Assembly: GCF_031456275.1 (NCBI RefSeq)
Contig: NZ_JAVDUI010000001.1
Coordinates: 1,322,965 to 1,386,964 of the forward strand
DNA: 64,000 nucleotides
Direction of reading: 5' to 3'
Origin: Falsarthrobacter nasiphocae
GTDB lineage: Bacteria; Actinomycetota; Actinomycetes; Actinomycetales; Micrococcaceae
Shown: positions 56,955-64,000 of the stretch, one piece after another
Numbering within the stretch: the stretch's first letter is position 1
Layout: each line of letters begins with the position of its first letter
Made by a program: the position numbers and the translations under genes
Notes under the pieces: generated by a model
Told to the model about the DNA's origin: nothing
The model's database searches: none
Seen by the model: only the letters and a program-made list of their open reading frames with translations

Positions 56955-59900
56955 TTGCTCCCAGCTTTGACCGTTCTCACCCTCAACGCCGTCCTTGCCC
57001 CCTTCTTGTTCCGGTGGCTCGGCCGGCGGTCCTTCTACGCGCTCGCCGTGGCCCCGGCCGGGGTGTTCGTGTGGCTGTTGACGGTGGCGGTCCGGGGAAC
57101 CGAGGGCATGGAGCTGTCCTTCCCGTGGATCCCGGAGCTCGGCGTCTCGCTGGCCCTGCGCATGGACCCGCTGTCCCTCATGCTCTCGATGCTCGTCACG
57201 GGCATCGGCGCGCTGGTCCTGGCCTATTGCGCCCAGTACTTCCTCAAGGCCAACCGAACAGCCGTGGGCCACGCCATGTTCGCGGGTCAGCTGACGGCGT
57301 TCGCCGCGGCCATGTTCCTCCTCGTCACGGCTGACGACCTCATGATCCTCTTCATCGCGTGGGAGGCCACGACGGTCCTCTCCTACCTGATGATCGGCTT
57401 CTCGAGGACTCGCCTGACCGCTCGGCGTGCGGCTCTCCAGGCGCTCATTGTCACGACGGCGGGCGGCCTGTCCATGCTCGTGGGCTTCCTCATCCTGGCC
57501 TCGGCGGCTGGGACCATGCGGATCTCCAGCATCGTGGAGAGGCTCGCGGCCGGGACGGTTGACGCGCCTGAAGGGTTCATCGTGGCCGCGGCGGTCCTCG
57601 TGTTCGTGGGCGCCGCGAGCAAGTCCGCGCTCGTGCCGAGCCACTTCTGGCTCCCGGGCGCCATGGCGGCCCCGACCCCCGTCTCGGCCTACCTGCACGC
57701 CGCCGCCATGGTCAAGGCGGGCATCTACCTCGTGGCCCGCTTTGCCCCAGCGTTCCTTCACGTTGACGCCTGGCTGTGGCTCGTGGTCCTCGGCGGCGTC
57801 GCCACGATGCTCCTCGGCGGCTACCGCGCCCTGAGGCAGTTCGATCTCAAGCTCATCCTCGCCTACGGCACCGTCAGCCAACTGGGCTTCCTGACCCTCG
57901 TTGTGGGCCTGGGAAAGCCCGAGTTCTTGCACGCCGGGGCGGCGCTGCTCATGGGCCATGCCCTGTTCAAGGCCACGCTGTTCCTCGTCGTCGGCATCAT
58001 TGACCAGTGCACCGGCACGCGAGACATCCGGCAGCTGGCCGGCCTCGCGCGGCGCGCTCCCATCCTGTTCGCGACGGCCCTCGTGGCGGCCGCATCGATG
58101 GCCGGAGTGCCGTTCACGCTGGGCTTCGTGGCGAAGGAGTCGGTCCTCGAGGCGCTCCTGCATGGGGCCACGGACCCGCTCGGCGTTGTGGCCCTCATCG
58201 GCGCCGTCCTGGGGTCCATCCTCACCGTGGCCTACAGCGGGCGGTTCGTCCTCGGCGCCTTCGGCGACGGCCGCTTCTTCAAGGTCACGGAGGCCCGGGT
58301 CGTGAGGCGGATCGCGCCGTCGTTCGCGGCTCCGGCCATCGTCCTCGCGGTGCTCACCGTGGTGTTCGGCGTGTTCCCTGCCCCCATCGAGGCCCTCGTC
58401 CACGGGGTCGGGGAGACGGGTCAGGCCCTCCTCGGGGAGCACGGCAAGCTCCCGCACTTGGCCATCTGGCACGGGTTCACGACTGCCCTGCTGCTGTCCG
58501 CGCTCTGCCTCGGAGTGGGTGCCGCGCTCATCCTGGGCCGCGCCCGTGTGAGCCGCGTCCAGGACGCGCTCGGGGGCAGCCTCGAGGGGGACCCGCCCCT
58601 CAGGCGGCTGGACGCGGAGCGCCTGTACCGCCAGAGCGTCGGCGCCCTCGACGACTTCGCGATCTGGCTGACCGGCCGCACCCAGCGGGGCTCCGTGGGG
58701 TTCTACGTCTCCATCATTCTCGCCGTGGCCGTCTCCGCGCCGCTGGTGGCCTACGTGGCGGGCGGCGGCTCCTTCGGCCTGCGCCTTCACCTTGCGGACT
58801 CGGCGGCGCAGATCGTCATCGTCGTCGTCGTCGGCATCGCAGCGCTCGCGGCCGTCAAGGCGGACAAGCGCTTCCTCGCCGTTCTCCTCGTCTCCGTGGT
58901 CGGCTACGGCATGGCCGTGATCTACGCGCTGCAGGGGGCGCCGGACCTCGCCCTCACGCAGGTCCTCGTGGAGACCGTGGTCACTGTGGCCATGGTCCTC
59001 GCCCTGCGCGTCCTGCCGGCCCGCATGGAGCCGGCGTGGCAGTCGCGGCACAAGCTGATTCGGGCGGTGCTGGGCGTCGCGTTCGGCACGGGCATGGTCT
59101 TCCTGGCTGCCGCGGCGATGAACGCCCGCGAGAGCCTGCCGGTCTCCCTCGAGTTCCCTCGCCTGGCCTATGACGGCGGCGGGGGCGCCAACATCGTCAA
59201 CGTGACCCTCGTGGACATCCGCGCGTGGGACACGTTCGGTGAGGTCTCCGTCCTCGCCATCGCGGCCACGGGGGTGGCGAGCCTCATCTTCGTCTCGGGC
59301 CGCGGGGACCAGCAGCTCCACGCGGGCTTCTCTTCTCAGGTCGCCTCTGGCGCGGTGCAGCGGGGAGGGGCGCACGACGCCGACCGCTTCAGCGAGGCGC
59401 CGCGGAGCCCCTGGATCACCGCGGGGCACACCCTGGACTCGGGGTCGCGCTCCATCATGCTCGAGGTGGTCGTGCGGATTGTGTTCCACACGCTGATCAT
59501 CGTCTCCGTCTACCTTCTCGTCGCCGGCCACAACGCGCCGGGCGGCGGCTTTGCTGCGGGCCTCATGGCGGGTCTCGCGCTCGCTGTCCGGTACTTTGCC
59601 GGGGGCCGCTACGAGCTGTACGAGGCCATGCCGATCTCCGCCGGGACCATGCTCGGCAGCGGGCTCGGGATCATCGCCCTGTCGGCGATCGTTCCGCTGT
59701 TCTTCGGCGGCGAGGTCCTGCAGGCGGCCATCGTCCAGGGCACCGTGCCGCTGCTCGGCGGGTACAAGTTCACGACGAGCACGATCTTCGACATCGGTGT
59801 GTTCCTCATCGTCGTCGGCCTCGTCTCTGACGTGCTCCGCAGCTTCGGCTCGAGGCTTGACTGGCTCGCGGGCAGGCAGCAGATCTCCTCAGACCGAGGC

Positions 59901-59957
59901 CCGGACAACGCGGTCACCGAGGCCGAGGCCGCCGAGACGAAGGGAGCGCAGGCATGA
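56955..59957 (+). CDS. mrpA: MrpA-MrpB fused Na+/H+ antiporter subunit
   Basis: The 1000-residue membrane protein is NuoL/ND5-like over the first 750 residues (AYCAQYFLKANRTAVGHAMFAGQLT, ASKSALVPSHFWLPGAMAAPTPVSAYLHAAAMVKAGIYL, DIRQLAGLARRAPILF). Next comes an MbhD-like part (AVIYALQGAPDLALTQVLVETVVTVAMVLALRVL). The last 180 residues (VVRIVFHTLIIVSVYLLVAGHNAPGGGFAAGLMAG) are a MnhB domain, so MrpB is fused. It starts with TTG 56955, preceded by GAAGGA. Together with MrpC-G it extrudes Na+ or other cations against protons and supports pH and salt tolerance. Confidence 0.95.
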   Translation: MLPALTVLTLNAVLAPFLFRWLGRRSFYALAVAPAGVFVWLLTVAVRGTEGMELSFPWIPELGVSLALRMDPLSLMLSMLVTGIGALVLAYCAQYFLKANRTAVGHAMFAGQLTAFAAAMFLLVTADDLMILFIAWEATTVLSYLMIGFSRTRLTARRAALQALIVTTAGGLSMLVGFLILASAAGTMRISSIVERLAAGTVDAPEGFIVAAAVLVFVGAASKSALVPSHFWLPGAMAAPTPVSAYLHAAAMVKAGIYLVARFAPAFLHVDAWLWLVVLGGVATMLLGGYRALRQFDLKLILAYGTVSQLGFLTLVVGLGKPEFLHAGAALLMGHALFKATLFLVVGIIDQCTGTRDIRQLAGLARRAPILFATALVAAASMAGVPFTLGFVAKESVLEALLHGATDPLGVVALIGAVLGSILTVAYSGRFVLGAFGDGRFFKVTEARVVRRIAPSFAAPAIVLAVLTVVFGVFPAPIEALVHGVGETGQALLGEHGKLPHLAIWHGFTTALLLSALCLGVGAALILGRARVSRVQDALGGSLEGDPPLRRLDAERLYRQSVGALDDFAIWLTGRTQRGSVGFYVSIILAVAVSAPLVAYVAGGGSFGLRLHLADSAAQIVIVVVVGIAALAAVKADKRFLAVLLVSVVGYGMAVIYALQGAPDLALTQVLVETVVTVAMVLALRVLPARMEPAWQSRHKLIRAVLGVAFGTGMVFLAAAAMNARESLPVSLEFPRLAYDGGGGANIVNVTLVDIRAWDTFGEVSVLAIAATGVASLIFVSGRGDQQLHAGFSSQVASGAVQRGGAHDADRFSEAPRSPWITAGHTLDSGSRSIMLEVVVRIVFHTLIIVSVYLLVAGHNAPGGGFAAGLMAGLALAVRYFAGGRYELYEAMPISAGTMLGSGLGIIALSAIVPLFFGGEVLQAAIVQGTVPLLGGYKFTTSTIFDIGVFLIVVGLVSDVLRSFGSRLDWLAGRQQISSDRGPDNAVTEAEAAETKGAQA

Positions 59958-60382
59958 GCGCCAACCTCACACTCCTCGTGCTGATGGGCGTGCTCTACGC
60001 GGCGGGGGTCTACCTGCTGCTGGACAAGTCCCTGACGCGCATCCTCCTGGCCCTGACGCTCATCACGAACGCCACGAACCTCCTGCTCATCACGACGGGC
60101 GGGCTGGCGGGAATCGCGCCGCTCGTGGTCAAGGGCGCGGACCCGTCCGAGTACAACGACCCGCTGCCCCAGGTGTTCGTGCTGACGTCCATCGTCATCA
60201 GCTTCGCCATCACGGCCTTCATGCTCGGCATCATCTACCGGACCTGGGTCATCCGCCGCCGGGACGAGATCGAGCGAGACGAGGAGGACGCCGTCGTCGC
60301 AGCGAAGGAGTCGTACGACGCAGAGGAAGACGCGGACGTCGTCCACGAAGACACCGAGTTCACCAAGGAGCACGAGGGATGA
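59954..60382 (+). CDS. mrpC: Na+/H+ antiporter subunit MrpC
   Basis: The 142-residue, three-span protein resembles NuoK: VLMGVLYAAGVYLLLDKSLTRILLALTLITNATNLLLI then DPLPQVFVLTSIVISFAITAFMLGIIYRTW. The C-terminal 45 residues form an acidic cytosolic tail. It overlaps mrpA by 4 bases and mrpD by 4 bases (ATGA). Confidence 0.95.
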   Translation: MSANLTLLVLMGVLYAAGVYLLLDKSLTRILLALTLITNATNLLLITTGGLAGIAPLVVKGADPSEYNDPLPQVFVLTSIVISFAITAFMLGIIYRTWVIRRRDEIERDEEDAVVAAKESYDAEEDADVVHEDTEFTKEHEG

Positions 60383-61983
60383 TCGACACGACCGCCGCCG
60401 CGCCGTTCGCCATCGGCCTCCCCTTCCTGGGGGCGGCCGCCGCGTTCCTCGTGGCCCGCCACCCGGGCATTCAGCGCATCATCGCCATCGTCTCGCTGAC
60501 CCTGACGCTCATCCTCGAGTCCTCGCTCCTCATCTCGACGATTCTGCACGGGCCCACCGCGGTCTATCTCGGCGGATGGGCGCCGCCCTTCGGCATCTCG
60601 ATGGTCGTGGACGCGTTCGCGAGCTTCATGCTCGTGGTCTCCACGCTCGTGTCCCTCGCCGTCCTCGTGTTCGCCACGGGTCAGGACGCGGAGGAGTCGG
60701 AACAGGACGGGCCTGTCTCGATCTTCCACCCCACCTATCTCATCCTCGTTGGCGGCGTCTCCAACGCGTTCCTCGCCGGGGACCTGTTCAACCTCTATGT
60801 CGGGTTCGAGATCCTCCTGACGGCGAGCTACGTGCTCATGACCCTCGGGGCAACCGATGCCAGAATCCGGGCGGCGCTCACCTACGTCGTCGTCTCCGTG
60901 GTGTCCTCCGTGCTGTTCCTCCTGGCCATCGGGCTCGTTTACGCGGCCACCGGCACCGTGAACATGGCGGACGTGGCGATGAAGCTCTCGGCCCTGCCGC
61001 ACGGCACGCAGATGGCGCTTCACGCCCTCCTGCTCGTGGCGTTCTGCATCAAGGCGGCTGTGTTCCCGCTGTCCTTCTGGCTCCCGGACTCCTACCCCAC
61101 GGCGCCCGCGCCCGTCACGGCGGTGTTCGCGGGCCTGCTGACCAAGGTCGGCGTCTACGCGATCATCCGCACCGAGACCCTGCTCTTTCCCGGGGACGAC
61201 TTCAACACGATCCTCATGGTCGCCGGCGCGGTGACGATGATCGTGGGCATCCTCGGCGCGCTCGCGCAGTTCGACCTCAAGCGCCTCTTGTCCTTCACCC
61301 TCGTCAGCCACATCGGCTACCTGATCTTCGGCATCGGCACGGGGTCAATCGTGGGGCTAGGGGCCTCCGTGTACTACGTGGCGCACCACATCATCGTCCA
61401 GACCTCCCTCTTCCTCGTGGCGGGCCTGATCGAGCGGGTGCGCGGCGTGACCAACATCGAGCGCCTTGGAGGCCTGGCGAAGAGCCTGCCGTTCGTCTCC
61501 CTCCTGTTCTTCATCCCCGCCATGAACCTCGCTGGCATCCCGCCCATGTCCGGCTTCCTCGGCAAGGTGGGACTCATCCAGGCGGGCATCATGCTGGACA
61601 CACCCGTGGCCTGGATTGCCGTCGCTGCCTCCATCGTGACGAGCCTGCTGACCCTCATGGCCATAGCCCGCGTGTGGAACCGCGCCTTCTGGCGCGAGCA
61701 GGGCGAGTCCACTGCGGCCGAGGCGGAGGTGGGGCGGGAGGACGACCAGTCCGGGCAGCCCCTGACCCGCTCGATGGTCGCGGCCACCCTCTCGCTCGTC
61801 CTCGCCGGCCTCGCCCTGACCGTCGTCGCAGGCCCGCTCTACCGTATGTCGGGGGCCACGGCGAATGAGCTCATCGAGCGCACGCCGTACATTGAGGCGG
61901 TCATGGGCGAAGAGCGCCTGAGCGAGGTTCCCGCGACCCACGGCGGCACCGCGCCCAGCCCCGCACCGAAGGGAGGCCAGTGA
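60379..61983 (+). CDS. mrpD: Na+/H+ antiporter subunit MrpD
   Basis: A 534-residue NuoM/N-like antiporter subunit: GGVSNAFLAGDLFNLYVGFEILLTASYVLMTLG (conserved Glu), KAAVFPLSFWLPDSYPTAPAPVTAVFAGLLTKVGVYAIIR, AQFDLKRLLSFTLVSHIGYLIFG and PPMSGFLGKVGLIQAG. Proton or sodium translocation residues are conserved. ATG 60379 follows the mrpC stop by overlap; an in-frame start at 59551 lies inside mrpA/mrpC. The last residues GTAPSPAPKGGQ make a short tail. It overlaps mrpE by one base. Confidence 0.95.
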   Translation: MIDTTAAAPFAIGLPFLGAAAAFLVARHPGIQRIIAIVSLTLTLILESSLLISTILHGPTAVYLGGWAPPFGISMVVDAFASFMLVVSTLVSLAVLVFATGQDAEESEQDGPVSIFHPTYLILVGGVSNAFLAGDLFNLYVGFEILLTASYVLMTLGATDARIRAALTYVVVSVVSSVLFLLAIGLVYAATGTVNMADVAMKLSALPHGTQMALHALLLVAFCIKAAVFPLSFWLPDSYPTAPAPVTAVFAGLLTKVGVYAIIRTETLLFPGDDFNTILMVAGAVTMIVGILGALAQFDLKRLLSFTLVSHIGYLIFGIGTGSIVGLGASVYYVAHHIIVQTSLFLVAGLIERVRGVTNIERLGGLAKSLPFVSLLFFIPAMNLAGIPPMSGFLGKVGLIQAGIMLDTPVAWIAVAASIVTSLLTLMAIARVWNRAFWREQGESTAAEAEVGREDDQSGQPLTRSMVAATLSLVLAGLALTVVAGPLYRMSGATANELIERTPYIEAVMGEERLSEVPATHGGTAPSPAPKGGQ

Positions 61984-62729
61984 TGAAGCAGGACCACCTG
62001 AGCATCAACGACATCGGCCAGCCGGATGAGAACGGCATCCACCCGGACGACGCGCCGCACCTGGACCCCGAGTCCACGGATGTTCCGACGACGGCCCGGC
62101 GCCGGCGCCCGGTCCCGCTCCGCAAGGAGCTGCCGCTGCTCATCTGGCTTGTGGGCGTGTGGCTCGCCCTGTCCCGGGACCTCAGCGTCATGAACATCGT
62201 CTTCTCGGTGCTCATCGTCTGGGTGGTCACGCATGTCTTCCGTCTGCCCCCCGTGGAGCTCGCGGGGCGGTTCAACCCGTTCAAGGCCCTCGTCATGGTG
62301 GGCTCGCTGACGTGGCAGTCTCTCATTGCGAGCATCCGGGTGTTCCACCTGGCGGTGACGGAGGGGCCGCGCGCGCGCTCGTCGATCATCAAGGTCCAAC
62401 TGGTCACGCATGACGACCTGGTGCTGACAGCGGTCTCCCATGCCCTGGCCATCGTCCCGGGCTCGATCGTCTGCGAAGTGGACCGCGACGCGGCCATCCT
62501 CTATGTCCACGTCCTGGGGGTCTCCACGGATGAGGCCGCGGACGACTTCATCCGCGAGGCCCACGAGACGGAGTACCGGATCCTCGACATCCTCGGCAGG
62601 CAGGACGAGCGGGAGCGCGCCGCGGCTCGCCGCCTCTCCGCACGGGGCCCCCACGGGCGCCAGCGCGCCCGCACTCACGACACGGTGAGCTCGTCTGGAG
62701 CGAGCGCCGCCCAGGGAGGCACCCGATGA
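61983..62729 (+). CDS. mrpE: Na+/H+ antiporter subunit MrpE
   Basis: The 248-residue product has an N-terminal hydrophilic extension of about 45 residues, a membrane part near 47-80, and the family blocks VELAGRFNPFKALVMVGSLTWQSLIASIRVFHLAV and SSIIKVQLVTHDDLVLTAVSHALAIVPGSIVCEVDRD. ATG 61983 (GGAGG six bases upstream) is preferred to GTG 61980. A C-terminal tail of about 40 residues is basic and low complexity. It overlaps mrpF by 4 bases. Confidence 0.92.
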   Translation: MKQDHLSINDIGQPDENGIHPDDAPHLDPESTDVPTTARRRRPVPLRKELPLLIWLVGVWLALSRDLSVMNIVFSVLIVWVVTHVFRLPPVELAGRFNPFKALVMVGSLTWQSLIASIRVFHLAVTEGPRARSSIIKVQLVTHDDLVLTAVSHALAIVPGSIVCEVDRDAAILYVHVLGVSTDEAADDFIREAHETEYRILDILGRQDERERAAARRLSARGPHGRQRARTHDTVSSSGASAAQGGTR

Positions 62730-63007
62730 GCTTTCTCCACTACTGCACCGTCCTCGCCGGGGCTCTGTTGAGCGTCGCTGCGCTGGCCTCGCTCGTGCGC
62801 ATCCAGCGCGGGCCCCGCCTCCTGGACCGGGTCATCGCCGTGGACGTCCTCGTGACGGTGTTCGTCGGGGCGCTCTGCGTCTACATGACGACGTCCAAGG
62901 TCGCCGATCACCTGACGCTCCTCCTCGTCCTCTCGGTCGTGGCCTGGGTGGCGACGCTGTCCTTCTCGATCTTCCTCGCGTCCCGAAAGGAGAACGAGCG
63001 CTCATGA
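62726..63007 (+). CDS. mrpF: Na+/H+ antiporter subunit MrpF
   Basis: A 93-residue, three-span subunit: LVRIQRGPRLLDRVIAVDVLVTVFVGALCVYMTTS then LVLSVVAWVATLSFSIFLASRKENE, matching MnhF. It overlaps mrpE and mrpG by 4 bases each, consistent with equimolar complex assembly. Confidence 0.95.
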   Translation: MSFLHYCTVLAGALLSVAALASLVRIQRGPRLLDRVIAVDVLVTVFVGALCVYMTTSKVADHLTLLLVLSVVAWVATLSFSIFLASRKENERS

Positions 63008-63342
63008 TTGTCGACATTGTCGCGGGCGTCTTGCTTGTCGGCGGTGCCTTCTGGGCGCTGGCCGCCGCCGTCGGAATCCTCCGCTTCCCGTCTGACATGG
63101 CCCGGCTGCACGCCGCTTCCAAGCCGCAGGTCATCGGCCTGCTCATGATGCTCGTGGCCGTGGGGCTCACGATCGGCGACTGGCGCCTCGTGCCCTTCTT
63201 GGCCCTCGTCTGGGTGCTGCAGCTCGTGACCGTGCCCATCTCCGCGCACATCACGGCCCGCACGGCCCACCGGACGGCGAGCACCCCGTACCAGGATCTC
63301 GTCCGCGACGACCTGGCCGCCGAGCTGGATGAGGGCCGCTGA
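63004..63342 (+). CDS. mrpG: Na+/H+ antiporter subunit MrpG
   Basis: The 112-residue protein has three spans with the MnhG pattern: AAVGILRFPSDMARLHAASKPQVIGLLMMLVAVGLTIGD and TVPISAHITARTAHRT. It ends the operon; a terminator lies 19 bases after the stop. The short C-tail is charged. Confidence 0.95.
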   Translation: MIVDIVAGVLLVGGAFWALAAAVGILRFPSDMARLHAASKPQVIGLLMMLVAVGLTIGDWRLVPFLALVWVLQLVTVPISAHITARTAHRTASTPYQDLVRDDLAAELDEGR

Positions 63343-63361
63343 CGCCCTGCCCCAGACACAC

Positions 63362-63394
63362 GTGCGGCCGGCCCCCGAGGGGAGCCGGCCGCAC
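63362..63394. terminator. terminator between mrpG and the DUF4235 gene
   Basis: Perfect GTGCGGCCGGC (63362-63372) and GCCGGCCGCAC (63384-63394) arms. It faces both convergent genes and can serve both. Confidence 0.8.
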
Positions 63395-63417
63395 CGTCAA
63401 GCGGGGGAGCGGGGTGC

Positions 63418-63681
63418 TTACGCGACCTCGGTCCGGGAGCGGTTGAAGCCCTTGAGGACCTTGTTCTGGCCCTTCTTGACGGCCTGGGTGATGACGGCGG
63501 ACACCGTGGCGGAGACGACCGCGAACACGATGGCCTGGACGAAGGACTGGTCCACGTCCTCGCCCTTCTTGGGAGCCTTGTGTCCGGTGGTCTTCTCCCA
63601 GATGATGTCGACGACCTTGGCGCTCACGAAGCCTGCTCCGATGCTGGCGGCCGTGCCGAGAAGCTTGATGATGGGCTGCAC
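63418..63681 (-). CDS. DUF4235 membrane protein
   Basis: An 87-residue protein with two spans (near residues 6-25 and 52-72): VQPIIKLLGTAASIGAGFVSAKVVDIIWEKTTGHKAP, VDQSFVQAIVFAVVSATVSAVITQAV, then a basic tail VKKGQNKVLKGFNRSRTEVA. It matches the actinobacterial DUF4235 family, function unknown. GTG 63681 is chosen because AAGGAG stands 6 bases upstream; a longer opening to 63873 overlaps the riboswitch region and has no such site. Confidence 0.88.
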   Translation of the reverse strand: MQPIIKLLGTAASIGAGFVSAKVVDIIWEKTTGHKAPKKGEDVDQSFVQAIVFAVVSATVSAVITQAVKKGQNKVLKGFNRSRTEVA

Positions 63682-63815
63682 GTTGACTCCTTGCGAGGTG
63701 GGGATGCGCGGCACAGTGCAGTGCCGCGTCAAGTGTCTGACCTCAGCATAGTCCGCCAGGCTGGGTGGCGTCTGCGGTATGGTGGAGGCGTGAGCGCGGG
63801 GTTTTCCGCGCGCGT

Positions 63816-63925
63816 CACACGACAGGGGAGCGCCGGCCGTCATGGCCAGAGACACAGGGCGCTGAGAGTGCATTCATGCAGACCCTCGAACCTGATCCGG
63901 TTAGTACCGGCGGCAGGGAGTCGAG
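63816..63925 (+). ncRNA. TPP riboswitch (THI element)
   Basis: Contains the conserved THI blocks in order: ACGACAGGGGAGC, CTGAGAG (63862-63868), GACCCT, GAACCTGATCCGG (63888-63900), TAGTACCGGCG and AGGGA (63915-63919). These form the pyrimidine- and pyrophosphate-binding helices. It precedes a truncated gene and should repress it when thiamine pyrophosphate is plentiful. Confidence 0.93.
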
Positions 63926-63934
63926 TCATCTCGC

Positions 63935-63976
63935 CAGGCATGCCTGGACCCCTTCCATGCACATTTGTTGGAAGGA
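63935..63976 (+). promoter_or_regulatory. expression platform of the TPP riboswitch
   Basis: A 14-base palindrome CCAGGCATGCCTGG (63935-63947) is followed by a hairpin CCTTCCA (63951-63957) with TGGAAGG (63969-63975). The second arm contains the ribosome-binding site GGAAGGA, so ligand-dependent folding can hide it and block translation. Confidence 0.6.
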
Positions 63977-63983
63977 CAAGTTC

Positions 63984-64000
63984 ATGACCACCACACGCGG
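63984..64000 (+). CDS. start of a TPP-controlled gene (3' truncated)
   Basis: ATG 63984 opens a reading frame beginning MTTTR that runs off the window. GGAAGGA lies 7 bases upstream. The TPP riboswitch implies a thiamine biosynthesis or thiamine/precursor transport gene (for example a ThiC-type enzyme or YkoE-type ECF component), but five codons are too few to tell. Confidence 0.6.

Noticed and set aside
56895-59531. 878-codon minus-strand open frame opposite mrpA
   Set aside because: mrpA is unmistakable and the antisense product is composed of charged and His-rich repeats, with no family features.
1-64000. CRISPR array, integrase or insertion sequence
   Set aside because: No spaced direct repeats, no transposase or integrase motif and no target duplications were seen in any gap.

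Overview
The window is high-GC DNA with dense, mostly head-to-tail genes, frequent ATGA/GTGA start-stop overlaps, GTG and TTG starts, and several promoters whose -10 box lies 6-8 bases before the start codon (leaderless mRNAs). With a type VII (ESX) secretion locus, an IdeR/DtxR-type iron box, a fused MrpA-MrpB antiporter subunit, LutABC lactate oxidation, a DUF4235 protein and a Tat-like secreted protein, this points to an aerobic Actinomycetota chromosome. Order Micrococcales, perhaps Micrococcaceae, is my best guess; the species cannot be fixed from the sequence.

Layout. 1-7396 (+): 3' end of an ESX locus: EccD (5'-truncated by the window edge), a degenerate MinD-like protein, EccC with three ATPase modules, and two accessory proteins I cannot assign. 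7458-9752 (+): a short-chain dehydrogenase and an M20 amidohydrolase. 9861-10679 (-): a secreted protein of unknown role. 11053-19146 (-): a sulfur operon led by a SAM-type riboswitch: acetyl-CoA synthetase, SfnG, MetY, a CoA-binding protein and an SsuBAC transporter. 19328-24829: an SRPBCC protein (-) divergent from a siderophore-uptake operon (+) with an IdeR-like box. 24890-27576 (+): SGNH hydrolase and a ProP-like transporter.

27713-29276 (+): a 280-base leader, zinc-free ribosomal proteins L28-L33-S14, and HU. 29400-33282 (+): copper cluster (membrane protein, CopC, PCuAC, CopD-CtaG fusion). 33746-38707 (+): NYN-domain nuclease-like protein, thioredoxin-NHL fusion, PurA. 38915-42493: GNAT (-), ferritin, pyroglutamyl peptidase, exonuclease-BRCT (+). 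42604-46283 (-): HerA-like ATPase, AEC transporter, SseB-like protein, DUF2871 protein. 46293-47437: AT-rich palindromic intergenic region and a Tat-like secreted protein. 47682-47755 (-): tRNA-Gly(CCC). 47773-53542: lactate module (LldR-like regulator and lactate permease on -, LutABC on +) with FadR-type operators in the divergent gap. 53650-55280: two SseB-like genes (-) divergent from dcd (+). 55346-56701 (-): UMF1-type MFS. 56955-63342 (+): complete mrpA(B)CDEFG Na+/H+ antiporter operon. 63418-63681 (-): DUF4235. 63816-64000: a TPP riboswitch with a ribosome-binding-site-masking hairpin before a gene cut by the window end.

No insertion sequence, integrase, CRISPR array, rRNA or replication origin was seen. 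The strongest items for follow-up are the SAM-riboswitch operon that includes an acetyl-CoA synthetase, the degenerate ESX-linked MinD-like protein with its two unassigned neighbours, the long structured leader before rpmB, and the palindromic AT-rich region before the Tat-like secreted protein. All family calls come from reading motifs and remembered family architecture; no database search was run.
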